A DNA stretch of 64,000 bases from Biscogniauxia marginata (GCA_022695795.1 MU404107.1:1-64000); one strand, 5' to 3'; numbered from the stretch's first letter, positions 44,209 to 56,928 are shown. Made by a program: numbers and translations. Notes: generated by a model not told the origin, from the sequence alone.

Positions 44209-45850
44209 TCACAAAACAATCGCGTCCTCGCCTCCTGCACCCCCGTTCCTCCCCCTCAGCCGATCCTCTAGGCCCTCACCCTCCTCGAAGCTCCCCCTGC
44301 GTCCCCAGTTCCGCGGCTGGCGCTTGAGGAAGGCGCCGACGGCGCCGAGGTAGCCCTCGTGTCGCAGGAAGTACGCCTGCTTCTGGCCCTTGCTCCAGAA
44401 CTTGATGGCGTAGCTGAGCGTATTCATGGTCTGCGGGTGGCCACGGATGAAGGAGCCGCCGAAGTAGATGTGCGAGAGCCCGTGCACCTGCGACTGCAGG
44501 TACGCGATCTGCCCGATGTTGTTGCTGATGGCGTAGAGGAGCGAGCGGGAGATATCAGAGGCGGAGAAACGGGAGCGCGCCGCTTCGGCGACGTCCTTGG
44601 ATGAGGTCGGGCGTGATTGGTGATTTATAGATGCTGAGGAGTCTTGTTTCTGTGAGGCTTCTTCGTCTTGTCCCGGGAGTTCATGCTGGCCATCACCATG
44701 TGCGAGGTCGCCGTTGTCTTCGGCGTAGCTCTCTGCCTCTCGCTTCATCCGGAACACCTTTCCGAACGAGCTGGCGATGGTAGTGCTCTTGAGACCGATC
44801 TTGCCGTAGTCGGTGCCGTAGATGTCGCCTACGAGCATGTCGACTTTGGTATTGTCGCCTTGCGCCGCCATATCCAACATGTCGTCGAAGTTCTCGGCTG
44901 GCGTGAGTAGAGACAGTAAACCCCATAACGTTCCGCCGCCAAGAGAAGTACCACCGACACGTTCATACGTCCGCGGTCCGGATACTTTGAGTATGCTGAC
45001 GCCAGAACCTATATTCACGAGCATATACGGATAAATGTTTGCGTCGGGCTGGGCAAAGTGCATGGGGTCGGTTTCGGAGTAGGTGAAGACCTCCCGGGGT
45101 ATCTCGGTGATGAAAAAATCAAGCCCTGTTTTGCGAAGGCGCATTAGCACACATCATGCGAGGCTATATCGTCCATCTTGCCTCTGGGGCCGACCGACCA
45201 ATTATTAAACACTCCATCTCGTCTTCGCGCAAGACATCCACGCCTAACTGCTGCCGAATTCTGTCGTAATACTTGTAGGAGCCGCCGCCGGTGGCCATAA
45301 CGCATAGTTCGCCCGGCTTCGAGCCATTGAGGGCAAGCTGCTTGTTCTTGAGGTGTCGCATGAATTCGATACAGTCGTCTATCCGGTCGGTCTCGAAGGA
45401 CTGGAAATTCAGTCTCCCGCCGGGCTCTCTCGAGTGCGCCTCGCGGGAGAAGTAAACGAGCTTGGCGAGCGAGCCGCCAATCTAGCAGCGGGACAATGCA
45501 GCGTCAGCCTCGGCTAATTGCTTTCGTATGGGGGCAGTCTCGCGACTTACATCTACGGCGATATGACTAACAACCGCGGTGTGGTTCGGCAGCCTGATGT
45601 CCTTCGTTTCGTAGGCCGGGGTCGCGCTCGAGCCGTTGCCATTGGCGGGGGTGCCCGGTTCGGGCGAGTCGACAATGAATGCGCCTTTGACATTGATGCG
45701 CACGGAGCCGGGATGTGTGATGGTGCTGTCAATCTCGGCGGTGCTGGTCATGGTGCGCTTGCGTGGCCTTCGGACGCCGTCGTGCGTGTCACTGGCATCG
45801 CCGTCAACAATGGCCTCCGATCCGACGGCCTGATAGGTGCCTCCGGGCAT
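44209..45850 (-). CDS. cab1: Pantothenate kinase, eukaryotic type
   Basis: Three exons (45850-45551, 45481-45199, 45125-44209) give 499 residues. This ATP-dependent enzyme does the first step of coenzyme A synthesis. Family blocks are plain: HTAVVSHIAVDIGGSLAKLVYF spliced from exons 1 and 2, MATGGGSYKYYDRI, YPYMLVNIGSGVSILKVSG, RVGGTSLGGGTLWGL, LVGDIYGTDYGKIGLKSTTI, and near the end IYFGGSFIRGHPQTMNTLSY and FLRHEGYLGAVGAFL. An acidic Gln/Ser-rich insert sits between the GLKSTTIASSFGK block and ARSRFSASDISRSLL. Exon 1 also carries a 60-residue disordered N-terminus. A CTGAC branch point lies before exon 2. Confidence 0.96.
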
Positions 45851-47466
45851 GGCGGGCGAGACGTGACCTGGGCTGGGTAAATACGACTGAAGGCTTGTCA
45901 GGCCGAAGAACGAGCGAAAGGAGTGAGCGAACAGGGGGAGGGGAGATTAAGTAATCGCAAAGCTTCTGGCTTAGAAGCCCGGTTTCGGGTAAAGCCTCAG
46001 GGCGGCATGAATGTTGGATTTGAGACTCGCGATCTGACCTCAGACCCTTAGCGAAGAGAGAAGCAGGGGATGATATAGATAAAGGAAGATGTGCTAGGTA
46101 TATTACACAATGACGAAGAGGGAGTCAGAGAAAGGAATTCCGACCGGAGCAATTAGAAGCGAAGCAGCCCAAATAGTGGGACACCCCATCGCAAATGGGA
46201 AATTCAACAATTGAATCATCGGATTGCCAGAACCCTCTGTGGGATATATGCTTATCGATAACATTTATCCCTCTAACCCCCCTTTACCCCTCCTCCCGCC
46301 CCCCACATCTTATGCATATATGCTTATCTACCTAACATCGATAAATTGGTTCATCTATAATAACCGAGGCTTTCATGTGTTCTTCAATTCCCACTATACG
46401 GACCCCAGCTTAGGTAAACTTGAACTTGTCTGGGTACCTAAATATAGAAAAGTATAGGAGACTGCTTTTGATCGCTTACCGAAATGCCACACCCACCTAG
46501 GTAGCTATCTACCTATGTAGTGTATATGAATTTCCTATCATCACCATTGGCAGCAGTAGCAGGAATAAGCAGCGCCTGTGTAAGCCTCCTTGTAAGCCGT
46601 AACGTAGCACATGCCGGGATTCACGTCCTAGCCGAGCTCCCGAATCTCCTGTCGGGCAAGGGGAAAACCAAATGATTACTATGAATGAGGATCCACGGTT
46701 GGCACAGAAAACAAGGATAAAAAGGACTAAAGTGATAGAAAAGGACAAATGCCTGCCTGCCTGCCTGCCATGATGTTTCGTCCGATGTTATATTAGTGAC
46801 TCTAATATAGTCTCGGGTTGACTCACTTGGCATCGGCTCTTCATCTATCAATCGCCGACGACCATAGTTATGAGTCGGTGATAGTGATTAGGACAACGTA
46901 TATCCTAGCTTGAGTGTCACTAGAGAGGCATTGAGGAACGAAATACAGAATCTATCTTTTCTCTATCTCCTTAGCAGGCTAATGTGTAATTAATTCACAC
47001 GCACTAAGAGGACCGTAGTACTCTGAGTTCATAAGGTAAATAAATAGCAGGGGAGTACGGAGTAATTTGGCATTATTTCTTTCGTTCGACCCCCTATCGT
47101 AAGAGTCGTGATCCGGCTACACAGCAACTGCATTCGCAAACATATTTAGATTCATAGTTGGGGAGAGTTCGATCAGAATGAGGTAGGATAGTCACAGGAA
47201 ATCAAACCAGTTAAGTCATGTACACCCAATCATCTCTTCTGAGATCCTGTTGAAACAATGTCGCAGCTGTTCCACATACATCTAGTCACTGTATCATACA
47301 CACGTATAGTCATATATTATACAAACTCAAAAGAGTACAACGAAACTAATGTTGTAGCTATGGTTGGCTACACACCAAAAGTTTGTTTCCGAAACAACAC
47401 ACATAATGCGTCTCACATGTAACGCCGTTACTAGTGACAGGCGAGTGCAACATATGCTTTGCTTGC
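45851..47466. other. intergenic, nothing recognised
   Basis: The left part is the pantothenate kinase promoter. Further right are a TACCTAGGTA-type cluster (about 46491-46517) and triple CTGC repeats at about 46751-46768. Open frames here are short and unrecognised. The right end is the 3' UTR of the RGS gene. Confidence 0.5.
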
Positions 47467-48938
47467 TCAGTAGTAATTCCCACCAGGGATGGCAACAAAG
47501 ACAGCAGTCAGGACAGCCGCGCCCAGGAGCGCGGAGAGCACGGACTGGACGAAGATAGTGTCTTGAATCTGGCGCAGCGCCGGCTCGCAGATCCATACCT
47601 CGCGGTCAAACACCTTGCGCACGACATTGCGCCGGTCATACCGGACGACCCACGGCTCGTCCTCGTAGCTGCTGTTGGACGACCCGAACGAGTCGAAGCT
47701 CGTCTTCTCCCGGGCCTCCTCCCCGTCGCCGTCGACGAATAGCTCCCACGGGCGCACGTGCCGGTGGTGCATCCCGTGAAGCACGACGCACATGCCCTTG
47801 GCGGCCGTGATCAGCGTCGCGATGCCGACGGCCCAGCCGGCGGCGAAGAGCGCGCGCCAGCCGCGCGCGGCCCCGCTCAGGGTGAGGACGACGGCGCCGG
47901 CGGTCGAGAGAAGGACCGTGCCGGCGCCGAGGCCGCGCGCGAAGGACACGCGCGCCGGGTTGCCGTTGCAGATGGTCCAGCGGATGAAGTTGGGGTGCGC
48001 CTGCTGGCGCAGCGTGTTTTCGACGCTGCGGGCTAGGGAGCGGAAGGCGCTCGGGTGCGTCGTGTAGGACAGCGCTTGCACCACGGCCTTCTGCTCCCGC
48101 GCGGAGAGGTTGAGCTGTCGTGGCGCGTCGTCCGCGATATAAGTTGCGAGGATGCGGTCGATCTCTGCCCTGAATGGCTGGATTGTGACTGAGAGACGTT
48201 AGAGTTAGAGACGATTAGACTAAACGGTACGTTGGATTTTGTTGTGTATGTAGGGGAAAAGGGGGGCGGGAGGGTTACATGGTTGCTTCGCACCGGCGGC
48301 ACTGAAGGTGTCGTGAGCCTGCGTCTTGTAGGTGGTTGCTTGTGACCCCGACATAATCGACGCTGCAACTCCTTCAGGGGGGGTCCGCGGCGGAGTCGAG
48401 AATGGATCCTGTTTCTCTACAATCACATCTAGCCCCTTCTCAAAATCGGTGCCCTTGAAGATGGAGGCAGCTGGATGGTCTTTCTTCCTCTTGTCGGCAG
48501 CGTCTTTCTGGATCCTGGCGACGGTTTCTTCTTCCATTGCTCGTGTCCATTCTAGGGCCAGAGCAATATCTGTAGCAGTGGCCTCGTTGAAGCGTTTAAC
48601 ATAATCACGATACCAGATGAAGAACTGCAGATTCTCGGCTGAATGCTCGATATAGATAAGGTAGTTCATAAAATCACGGATTGTACATGGCTTTAAAGCA
48701 TCTGTTAGCTAATTATGGATTGCAATCGATAGGGATATATGTATGTACCTACTGGGCATGTTCCACCGTTTATGATCTTATCAAAAGCGAGGGCATCCGG
48801 AATCCCGGATGACGCACCGGATCGACCAGAGTTAAGAGAACTATTGCTCTTATCACCGTCGGAGGCGGTGCTATAACGCCTGAACTCTTCCCGATCGACA
48901 TGTTCTGGCCGCCGGTAGCTGAGTGGAAGCAATCCCAT
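47467..48938 (-). CDS. RGS-domain membrane protein (Rax1/RgsD-like)
   Basis: Three exons (48938-48753, 48690-48279, 48188-47467) give 439 residues. A short N-terminus (MGLLPLSYRRPEHVDREEF) and Ser-rich linker lead into an RGS domain. It begins PDALAFDKIINGGTCPPCTI, RDFMNYLIYIEHSAENLQFF and IWYRDYVKRF, and is completed by the PFTIQPFRAEIDRILATYI junction, ENTLRQQAHPNFIRW at its end. Three hydrophobic segments follow: GLGAGTVLLSTAGAVVLTLSG, ALFAAGWAVGIATLITAAKG, and FVQSVLSALLGAAVLTAVFV near the C-terminus. RGS proteins speed GTP hydrolysis by G-alpha subunits. The layout of RGS then TM spans suggests Rax1- or RgsD-type proteins. Which one cannot be settled by eye. Confidence 0.85.
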
Positions 48939-51888
48939 TTTGATAAAGAGATATCAGACTTAACAAACGAGAAGTGATGATCTATCGTGGGCTTGAAACA
49001 ACCTCCGGGTAAGGCTGTGGAGAGAAACGAGGATGGGAAACGATCGGCAACTGATAGACAAATGGAAGATGCACAGCAGTGGGGTTATTTATGTGGCAGT
49101 AGTAGAGGCGGAATGGGAGCTGGTAGAAGGTAACCTAAGGGAGAACCACGAGTTCCAGTCCTCATGATAAGAGCCGACCCAGAGGCGCCATGAATTGTCT
49201 AAGACTTGAATATGTGTAGCGTAGGGGAGATTACGATACGATCAAGCTTGCACGAGGTCTGTGGCTCATAGCTATAAGCCTAGTTAAGATAGTTGGAGGA
49301 ACACATGAAGAAAGAAAGAAATTGGGTGTTATCAAATTTTAGGTTATGTGAAAATGGTTTGTAATAGCCGTCAGCATGTTGTGACCACGATCAACATTTA
49401 CGGCGATGCTTCCCATATTCACGTGGGAACTCAAGCATATGATAGTCATGTAAATCATTCTGTCGCGGAGAACAATTTTGCCTTGGGACTAAGTCTTATA
49501 GCATGCCCATCTCAAAGCCGACACTGCCTCAGTAGCAACTTATGTTAGAATACACGTAGTTACGATCGCGACTTGACTGGACGCGAAGTGATCCAGACAT
49601 CACTCGGTGGAGGTTGGGGTCGAAACTAGCCCATACTAGCAGCAGCCATAGCGTGTTGTAATAACCCAATGGGATACAAGGGAACTCAAGTAAGAGCTAG
49701 GGGAGACAAGAGTGAGATCGTAAAACAATAATGCATTGTTTTTTCTTCAGCTGAGGTGGATGGTGGGAAAAAAGACCATAAATCAATTTTGATTAGCGAT
49801 GAGACGAGGGAAGAGGGAAAAGTATCGAAGTCAATGGAAGTGATACATACTTGAGCATGGACCAAGATGTTATGCAAAGCTGCCAACCAATCAGGATCGT
49901 TTCTAACTCAAATTCTTACCCAAGTAGGCATTCAGCTGTAGAACTAGCGTAGTCGCATAGTCTAGATGGGTTCCTTCTAGCGATCTAGTAAGTAAGGGAT
50001 CATGGGACCCATACCGAGCATGTATACACTTTCCATGTATCCATCTCTCCACCAGAGCTCTCTAAATAACAACAACAACTGCCAAACGAATGTAAGGATT
50101 GTCACAGGGATAAATCTATCATGATGCGGTATAAATTTGGTTCACCACATACAGCAACTTAACCCTTTTTATTTTAACTTTTTCACAGATGATCCCGTCC
50201 TGGTGAAGGGAAAACCGCTAGAAGCCATGAAGCTGTGTACTTATGCACCTGTATTTAAGAGCCTCTAGCTAGTGATTAGCTGAGGTTCGACGTGGCTTAG
50301 ACTAGGACATTTCGTACATATGTACATAACCTTATACTAAAGTAACTTCTAGAAACGACCTGCGCCCGTGCACACGATCCAAATACAAGCTTTCCTAGCA
50401 TCACGTCGCACCTACAACAGTCCAAGCCTAAATTCTGATAAAAGCACACGAGATCCCCACGCCAACTTAAGTTATCCGAGACAGAGGAAAACCCTCTGGA
50501 CCAGTCTTGAGGTTCATTGGATATTAAATTCAATCGATATTTTCATAGACCAGGGAGCGAGAATTTTCCGGTGCTACCGTGGCTTTAGGGGTCTCTAGGA
50601 GATGTCATGCTCGCGGATTTGGAATCTGTCGTGTCACATGTTACCGTGGTTCTGATACCATCTAAATCCGACTACCTTTTCCATGTCGGGTAGGTCTATA
50701 TTTTCAGGCCATACTGAGACGCCCGCTACAAGTAGTCCCTAGAAAGGTAAGATACCTAGTAGTAATTCGTAAAATCCTGTTATATGGCCTGAGGTATCGG
50801 GAGCTTCTGCTACACCGGCGGAGCTACGAGTACCTGCAACTGTTTATATTTATCCTCTAACGATATTAACCACCGTATTTTCTATAAACATAGGTAACCA
50901 TGTATATTTATCCAGACCCGTATTGTAAATTTACACTTGCCTCGTGCAGCAGTTTGTGCTTTAATCCCAGCGCACACAGGAGTTTTAAGGCAACGCCATC
51001 TGAAATGCTTCAGGTCAGAATACCCAACGCCAGGTTCACCGGGTTTAGCATATATAAAGACCCAAGGACGTAGTTGAGACATTCAACCAATCGAGGCTGA
51101 AAGCCTTTAAATTGTGAGTGTTTGTGTGTCACTGAGGCTTCAGGGGTAAGTCTTCTGTCATCTGGAAGGACGTCGTGAGACCCGATATTCACGAACGCCG
51201 CCGAAGGCTAGAGTAATGTGTGGCAGGATAGTAAGACACTCTCATGTTTTACACGAACAGAAGTACAACAATGGAACATGGGCTGTGAAGCATTCGAGGA
51301 TATACACAATTTTCAAAATGGGACTTCGTAAGAAAGTGTTTATAATTCTTTTTTAATGAAAACGAACTGGAAAGTTATCGTCCAAAATTTGGGATCATTC
51401 CAGGTTTTGTATTCCACTTGATTGTCGCCTATGCCTTTGACGTAACGCTGTTCGCCTATACCATATGGGCCGGCTGGCGCTCATCAGTCCGGATCGAATA
51501 TCTGCTCGTGTCGTGTTCCAAAAGCGGGCGTTGCTGAGTTGAGATCTCGCTACTGCATGGCGTAGGTATTTCCTTCCCATTATTAGAGTGGCTGTAGGGT
51601 ATTGTATGGCGATGAGAACCTATGGTCTCCTCAGTGCAGTAAAAACCGGAAAACTCAACGAGCTAAAAAAAAAAAAAAAAGCAATTTTTCACTAAAGTAC
51701 AAGAACATCACACAAGTTGGCGAGCATGCTAATATCAAAAAGAAGTTATAATATGGCAGTAGCCTCTGCCATTCAATGAGGGTTTATAACTGAGGCTTCT
51801 TAGGAAGAAAAGTTCCTAGTCCGAACAGTCCCTTCAAGCGACACCAATATCGATGCACCTAGGCCAAACCACTCCCCCCTCCCCCTTT
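48939..51888. other. gene-poor spacer
   Basis: Nearly 3 kb with no supported gene. It contains a poly-A run (about 51666-51681) and otherwise unique sequence with many stops. The left few hundred bases are the RGS-gene promoter and leader. Confidence 0.55.
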
Positions 51889-52705
51889 TCACCAGTGTCG
51901 CTCCGAAATATCCACGGTATTGACATCGACCCCGTCCTTATACCACCTCTCCTCCTCGCTGATCTTGATGTCGTTACCGCTCATCTGCCTCTTCCGCATG
52001 AGTCCGTTCTCAGCAAACGTCCAGTCCTCGACTGCGATTAACATCCAAGAGTCAGCTACGCAATTATTGCGCCACCCTTTTATGTATTCCAACAAATTTA
52101 CCCTGGGCACGGTCTGAGGGTGGGAATAAAGGGAAAGAAAGAGGGAAAAAATCTTTCAATAACGAAGGAGGCAACTCACGTCCGTACGTCCTCCACCACT
52201 GGCCCTGGTCATCGTGCCATTCGTACCAGAACTGCACGGCGATCTTGTCGTCCGTGAAGGCGAAGAGCTCCTTGCGGAGCCGGTAGCCGTGCTCGCGCTG
52301 CCACTTCTTGGTCAGGAAGACCTCGATATCATCGCGGCCCTGAAGGAACTGGTCCCGGTTGCGCCACACTGAGTCCGGCGTGTAGGCCATTTTCACACGT
52401 TGGGGATTTCTGTGGGGGGTTTTTTTTCCGTCTTAGTTTTTTCATCCTTACTAGTGGATTTCCCCCTCACCACCCTTCCCTATGTCTTTCGTTGCGAATA
52501 GAGCTAAGGAGGAGGGTGAGGGAGGGAGAATGAGGGAAAGAAGATGGAGGGTGGTTGAGAGGTGAGTTAAGTAGGTAGGAAATGTGTAAGAGAAGAAGAC
52601 TCACTTAGTATTCCATGCATCCTGTGCGGCTTTGACTTTGATCTGAGCTGTTTCAGCCGTGAAAGGTGGGTATGGAGGTCGTCCCTTGTTTTCTTCAGTT
52701 GCCAT
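51889..52705 (-). CDS. DUF1348 NTF2-like protein
   Basis: Three exons (52705-52605, 52409-52180, 52031-51889) give 157 residues, the usual size. The sequence shows RPPYPPFTAETAQIKVKAAQ, AWNTKNPQRVKMAYTPDSVW, RNRDQFLQGRDDIEVFLTKK, WQREHGYRLRKELFAFTDDK, IAVQFWYEWHDDQGQWWRTY and GLEDWTFAENGLMRKR. This is the cone-shaped NTF2/SnoaL fold family DUF1348. The biochemical role is unknown; no obvious catalytic pair can be named. Introns are 195 and 148 nt, and the second has a CTGAC branch point. Confidence 0.9.
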
Positions 52706-54142
52706 CTTCGCCGTCGTTATCACTTTCAGATTGGACTTGTACTAAGCTGAACTAGAGTGGAATGATTCGTTCTGTCGATTCGAAGTTGCGGCCGTGGAGT
52801 ACGGTCGCGTTTTAACTACACTCTGGCGGTCAAGTTGATTCAGTTTTCTTTGTTTTCATTCGTCATAATTGTTACACGAGCTATCCCGCGGAATTAAAAT
52901 GAAACATTACGAGCGTTGTCTCATTGTTAGCCATGTAGTTGACGAGTGTGATGCTAAGTTCCCTACGGGGTGAGGATCCCGAATTGACGTCCGGCAACTG
53001 AAAATATTAGTATCACCGCCGGTTTTTCTTCGGCAGGCTCGGACAGAGTCAACCTTAAGGATTTTTAACTCATAGAAAATCTACTAAGATATTATCCAAG
53101 GTGCGTTTGAATGCCGAACCCTGCGTGGTCTGCATTTCCGCGGGTTTCATGCTAATTGTCACTTCAAATGTTAAGGAATTGTAACCGAAGACCTTACTAT
53201 TTTCTTATAATATAATGCTAACTAAGTTTCTATTTAGCAACTTAAAAATGTAGCCGTGTTACGATTTACCCTTGAATTCGGGTGTGATTGTAATCGAGCT
53301 CCTCCTAGCTTGTCTAAGAGGGTAAAGGAAGACATCAAGCGGGTCGTAATAAAGCGATCACATGTAAGACTTACCTACGTTTCATAGGTTTCATCTCTGG
53401 ATGAATTTGATGATAAGGTTCCTATCGGAGAACCTGTCTATTATAAGGACAATCTTATAATGTCTAGGGAGGTAGAGGGATGTGAAGATGAACTTCTCTC
53501 TGTTAGGTTTCATAGAACCTATCACCCGGTGACAGTTAAATAGCATGATGTAATCCCTCCCTTCCCGCTGAAAGGAAATATAGTTTTCCTTTATAGTCCC
53601 TAGAAAAGGGCGGCGGGAAGGGTGGGCATATTCGTCCCAAATTGAGAAACATTAGCGGATACATAAGGGCGATAATTGAACCTTTTCTCCCAAATAAAGG
53701 CGACCGGGGAATACAGGAATTAGGAAAGATTATGACCCTGCCAGATTGTAGAAGACGAACGAATGTCGGAATTCATCTGCGAATTTTCGGCTCGTATTCT
53801 TCATCGATCGTGGACAAAGCGAAGGGACTTGGATAGCTCGTCAAGGCCAGTCGCCCACGCAATGATCTCGAACGAGGCCAAGGTCGAGGCCGGATCTTAT
53901 ATCTAGTCGCCCGGTTATCATCACTCCCCATCGAGAGAGCTAGAGCGATCAAATCTTTTTAGAGAACGCTCCGATCCAAGTTCGTGGGCGAGTGCAAGCC
54001 CAGTAAGAATCGACCTGCTCTTTCTGTTCGTCGCCTCCTTATCAACACTCTGAAGCTTGCGGGTCTATATTGCCCTCGCGAACCGCTGCCCAACCGAACA
54101 TGAAGTCCTCTTGAGGGCTCGTCGGGCCTAAGCCTCCAGTTC
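52706..54142. other. gene-poor spacer
   Basis: No exon is recognised. The left end is the DUF1348 promoter. Around 53380-53560 short blocks with AGGTTTCAT and GAACCTATC are repeated imperfectly, without transposon features. Confidence 0.5.
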
Positions 54143-54439
54143 ATGGAAATCGGGAGCGGCCCGACGACGGACGCCGAGAAAGCGTTGGCAAGGGAGGAAT
54201 CGAAGACAGATATTGCCGGGCACTCAACAGAGCAGGCCTCGATATCTCACGATGAAACCACCAGAGATTCGAGCAACGGCGTATACGTGATGCAGGGGGT
54301 GGTTATCAATTATGGGAGCCTCCATTACAACGGCGGCAAAGAAACTGGCCGGCAGCATTCGTGGTGCTGCTGGGTAGCGCAGGGGGTCCTCGTCCTTGGC
54401 GTATTATTTGTCGTGGGATGGCGGAAGAAATGGTTCTAA
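54143..54439 (+). CDS. Possible small single-pass membrane protein
   Basis: An uninterrupted frame codes for 98 residues. The first 45 are polar and disordered, rich in Glu, Thr and Ser. Next is a short motif rich in Gly, Asn and Tyr (GVVINYGSLHYNGG, about residues 52-65), then a hydrophobic span from WCCWVAQGVLVLGVLFVVGW (about 74-93) with a basic cytosolic-type end (RKKWF). The short Gly/Asn/Tyr motif recalls amyloid-type signalling motifs of fungal NLR partners only in composition. I recognise no family. The tidy order tail, motif, TM, basic stop suggests a real gene, but frame length alone is weak evidence. Confidence 0.42.
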   Translation: MEIGSGPTTDAEKALAREESKTDIAGHSTEQASISHDETTRDSSNGVYVMQGVVINYGSLHYNGGKETGRQHSWCCWVAQGVLVLGVLFVVGWRKKWF

Positions 54440-55214
54440 TGCGGCGAGTTAAGTATTCCAAATGTTTCACCTCGCCCTTCGCTCTTCTCTCTTCGCCCGC
54501 TTGCTCTCCCCAATCGTTGAGCTGGAAATAGGGCGTTAATTTGTTCCCGGGTGTGAGGGCCAGAAGGAAGAAGAAACGAGGAATTGGCTTGTGAATGATG
54601 TGCTTTTACCTAGTATTTTAGTAAGGATTGTGTGGGTCACAAGCTACCTGCTTACAAGTAACCTACCTGCCTTAGGTATGTTTAGCTACCTAGGTACATA
54701 CCAGGTACCTATTCCATTCCCCGATTACGGACACGGACTGATGGGGAGGGGCAGTTGCCGGTGGGCGATGACGGAGCTGCGGGGATGACGGCATACGGCG
54801 AGACTTAGTGGGTAGTACCACCTAAACAGCCCCCCTTTCTCTGGGTCCTAAGGAATGGATTCTTCAGGAACGGTCACAAAAAAAAGGAAGCTATTGTTCC
54901 AAGATCACCATGTTTTTTGCTCCTGCACCAATGGCTGCAGCAGCGGCCGCACGCGCGCGTAACGTAAGACCCGAGAACCTTGAAGGACAAAGCACTTGCA
55001 CTTAGTGTAAGTCTATGTACTGTTACGTATGTAACCCCACCAAAAAGATACTTTCCTGATAACACAAAACCCCACTTACACATGCGCGACTCGGTGAAAC
55101 TGCGTCGTCTTGTTATGCTTCCCCTCGATTCCACCTTTTGACTCCATATTACTGTAAAAAGTCGCAATCGCTTCTGCGCTGAAATACTTGAGCTCGAGAC
55201 GCCTCTAGATATCT
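54440..55214. other. intergenic with dense palindromic motif
   Basis: No exon is recognised. Positions about 54645-54712 hold several overlapping copies of TACCTAGGTA-like sequence (AGCTACCTAGGTACATACC and neighbours). Confidence 0.45.
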
Positions 55215-55374
55215 GACCTCTGTCTCTTTCTTTTCTCTTTAATTTAACTCTTTGTCCTTTCCCCTCCCCCCACCCTCTCAACTACAAACTCCAACAAGCA
55301 ACCAAGCAAGCAATTAACAACAACCCAACCCACACACTCTATACTTAGTATACCAACCACCAGTAATAACAACA
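55215..55374 (+). promoter_or_regulatory. CT-rich promoter/leader of peroxiredoxin
   Basis: The 160 bases before the peroxiredoxin start run from a CT-rich block (CTGTCTCTTTCTTTTCTC onward) into an A/C-rich leader with CAACAACCCAACCC and AACAACAATG at the start codon. This is the typical arrangement of strongly expressed fungal genes. Confidence 0.55.
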
Positions 55375-56043
55375 ATGCCTGCCCTCAAAGCTGGCGATGC
55401 CTTCCCCGAGGGCGTGAGCTTCCTATACGTCGTCCCTACGCCCGAGAACAGCGACGTGCTAGCCTGTGGTATCCCGACCAAGTACGATGCCAGCAAAGGT
55501 ACGATAATCCCCCCCTCACCTAACTTTTAACTACTGTCGCCACCATTACCAGCCCTTCTCTAACACTACGTACAACAACAGAATTCAAGGACAAGAAGGT
55601 AGTCCTGGTCTCTGTCCCCGGCGCCTTCACCCCAACCTGCACGGCCCAGCACCTACCGGGCTACATCGCCAAGCTGCCCGAGCTCAAGGCCAAGGGCGTC
55701 GACCAGGTCCTCTTCATCTCGTACAACGACCCGTTCGTCCAGTCCGCCTGGGGCAAGGCCAACGGCATCAAGGATGACTCCATCGTAAGTAACCCCTCGC
55801 AACCAAAATAAAACAAAACAAAGAAATAGCACAGCTTTGCTGACCGGGAGAAAACCCCCCTTATAGCTCTTCCTCACCGATGACGGTGCCGCCTTCAGCA
55901 AGAGCATCGGCGATTGGACCCTAGGCGACCGCACCGCCCGCTACGCCATCGTCGTCGACCACGGCAAGGTCACGTACGCCGAGAAAGAGCCCGGCAAGGA
56001 GCTCAGCGTCTCGAGCGCTGATGCCGTCCTTTCCAAGCTGTAA
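55375..56043 (+). CDS. pmp20: Peroxisomal peroxiredoxin (Asp f 3/Pmp20 type)
   Basis: Three exons (55375-55498, 55582-55784, 55867-56043) give 167 residues. It is a Prx5-group thiol peroxidase reducing hydrogen and alkyl peroxides. The peroxidatic cysteine is Cys61 in VPGAFTPTCTAQHLPGY. Cys31 (VLACGIPTK) matches the second cysteine of Aspergillus Asp f 3. Other blocks are ELKAKGVDQVLFISYNDPFV and WTLGDRTARYAIVVDHGKV. The last three residues are SKL, a perfect PTS1 signal, so it should be peroxisomal. Homologues in moulds are allergens. Confidence 0.96.
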
Positions 56044-56928
56044 AGGAAAGAAAAAGGGACAACTAACTCATACATAACAGCAAGGGAAACAGTGAAACCC
56101 TTTGCCATTCGGTTATGATAATTAATTCCCCGTTGTCAAGATGGGATAAGATGAGCTAAGACGAGTATAAATTAGAAAAAAGAGTAAGGGGTACTTTATA
56201 AACGGCCCCATGTTGAGAGCGGGCCCGGATCACACATGTATACATATTATTGGTCATACTTCGTTTTATCTTTTCCCTAGGACGTTAAGAAAGTAAACCA
56301 CGGGAGGCATCTTTGCGATCATCACCTAAATCAGTGGTATATAGACCAAATAGAGACAAGACCAAATACATGGGCGTCACCCCTCGAAATCGACTGCAAC
56401 ATGTGGACCGTAAAATAATGGAAAACTCGACGGAGAGGCCTAACACTAGTTTGTCCGTGTAGAGAAACATGTCTAATCGTAATTTGTAGACGAAACTACT
56501 GCAAGGACGTGGATCAGAGTACGCCCCGGACGAAGACAGTCCATGCAAACTCAAGACGTTGAGCCTGAGGAGGGCAAAGACAAAACCAAGTAGCCTCAGC
56601 ATCGGCAGCAATGACACCACACACAAAGACTGTCGGTCAGACCGTAGAACAAGCTGGCATTATGAGCTACCAGGCAGAACTCCCATATACATGGGAGATT
56701 CCATGCAAACCCTAACTGCGAGAGAAGTGGTGGTAATAGTAGTAGTAAGTGGTTTCTTTTCTTCTCGTTTTTTGTTTCGGTCGTCGAAAGGACAATCAAG
56801 GAATTTCCCACCCTAGACGCCGCCAGACACACGTGGAGATATATCATGTCATTTCCATCCTCTCTATCCTCATGTTCTCTTTGGAAGTTATGAACAACAC
56901 AGTTGAAAAAATATCCACTACTTCCCCC
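56044..56928. other. intergenic, convergent 3' ends
   Basis: This 885-base spacer lies between the peroxiredoxin and eL24, with no recognised exon. The eL24 side is T-rich (about 56755-56780). Confidence 0.5.
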
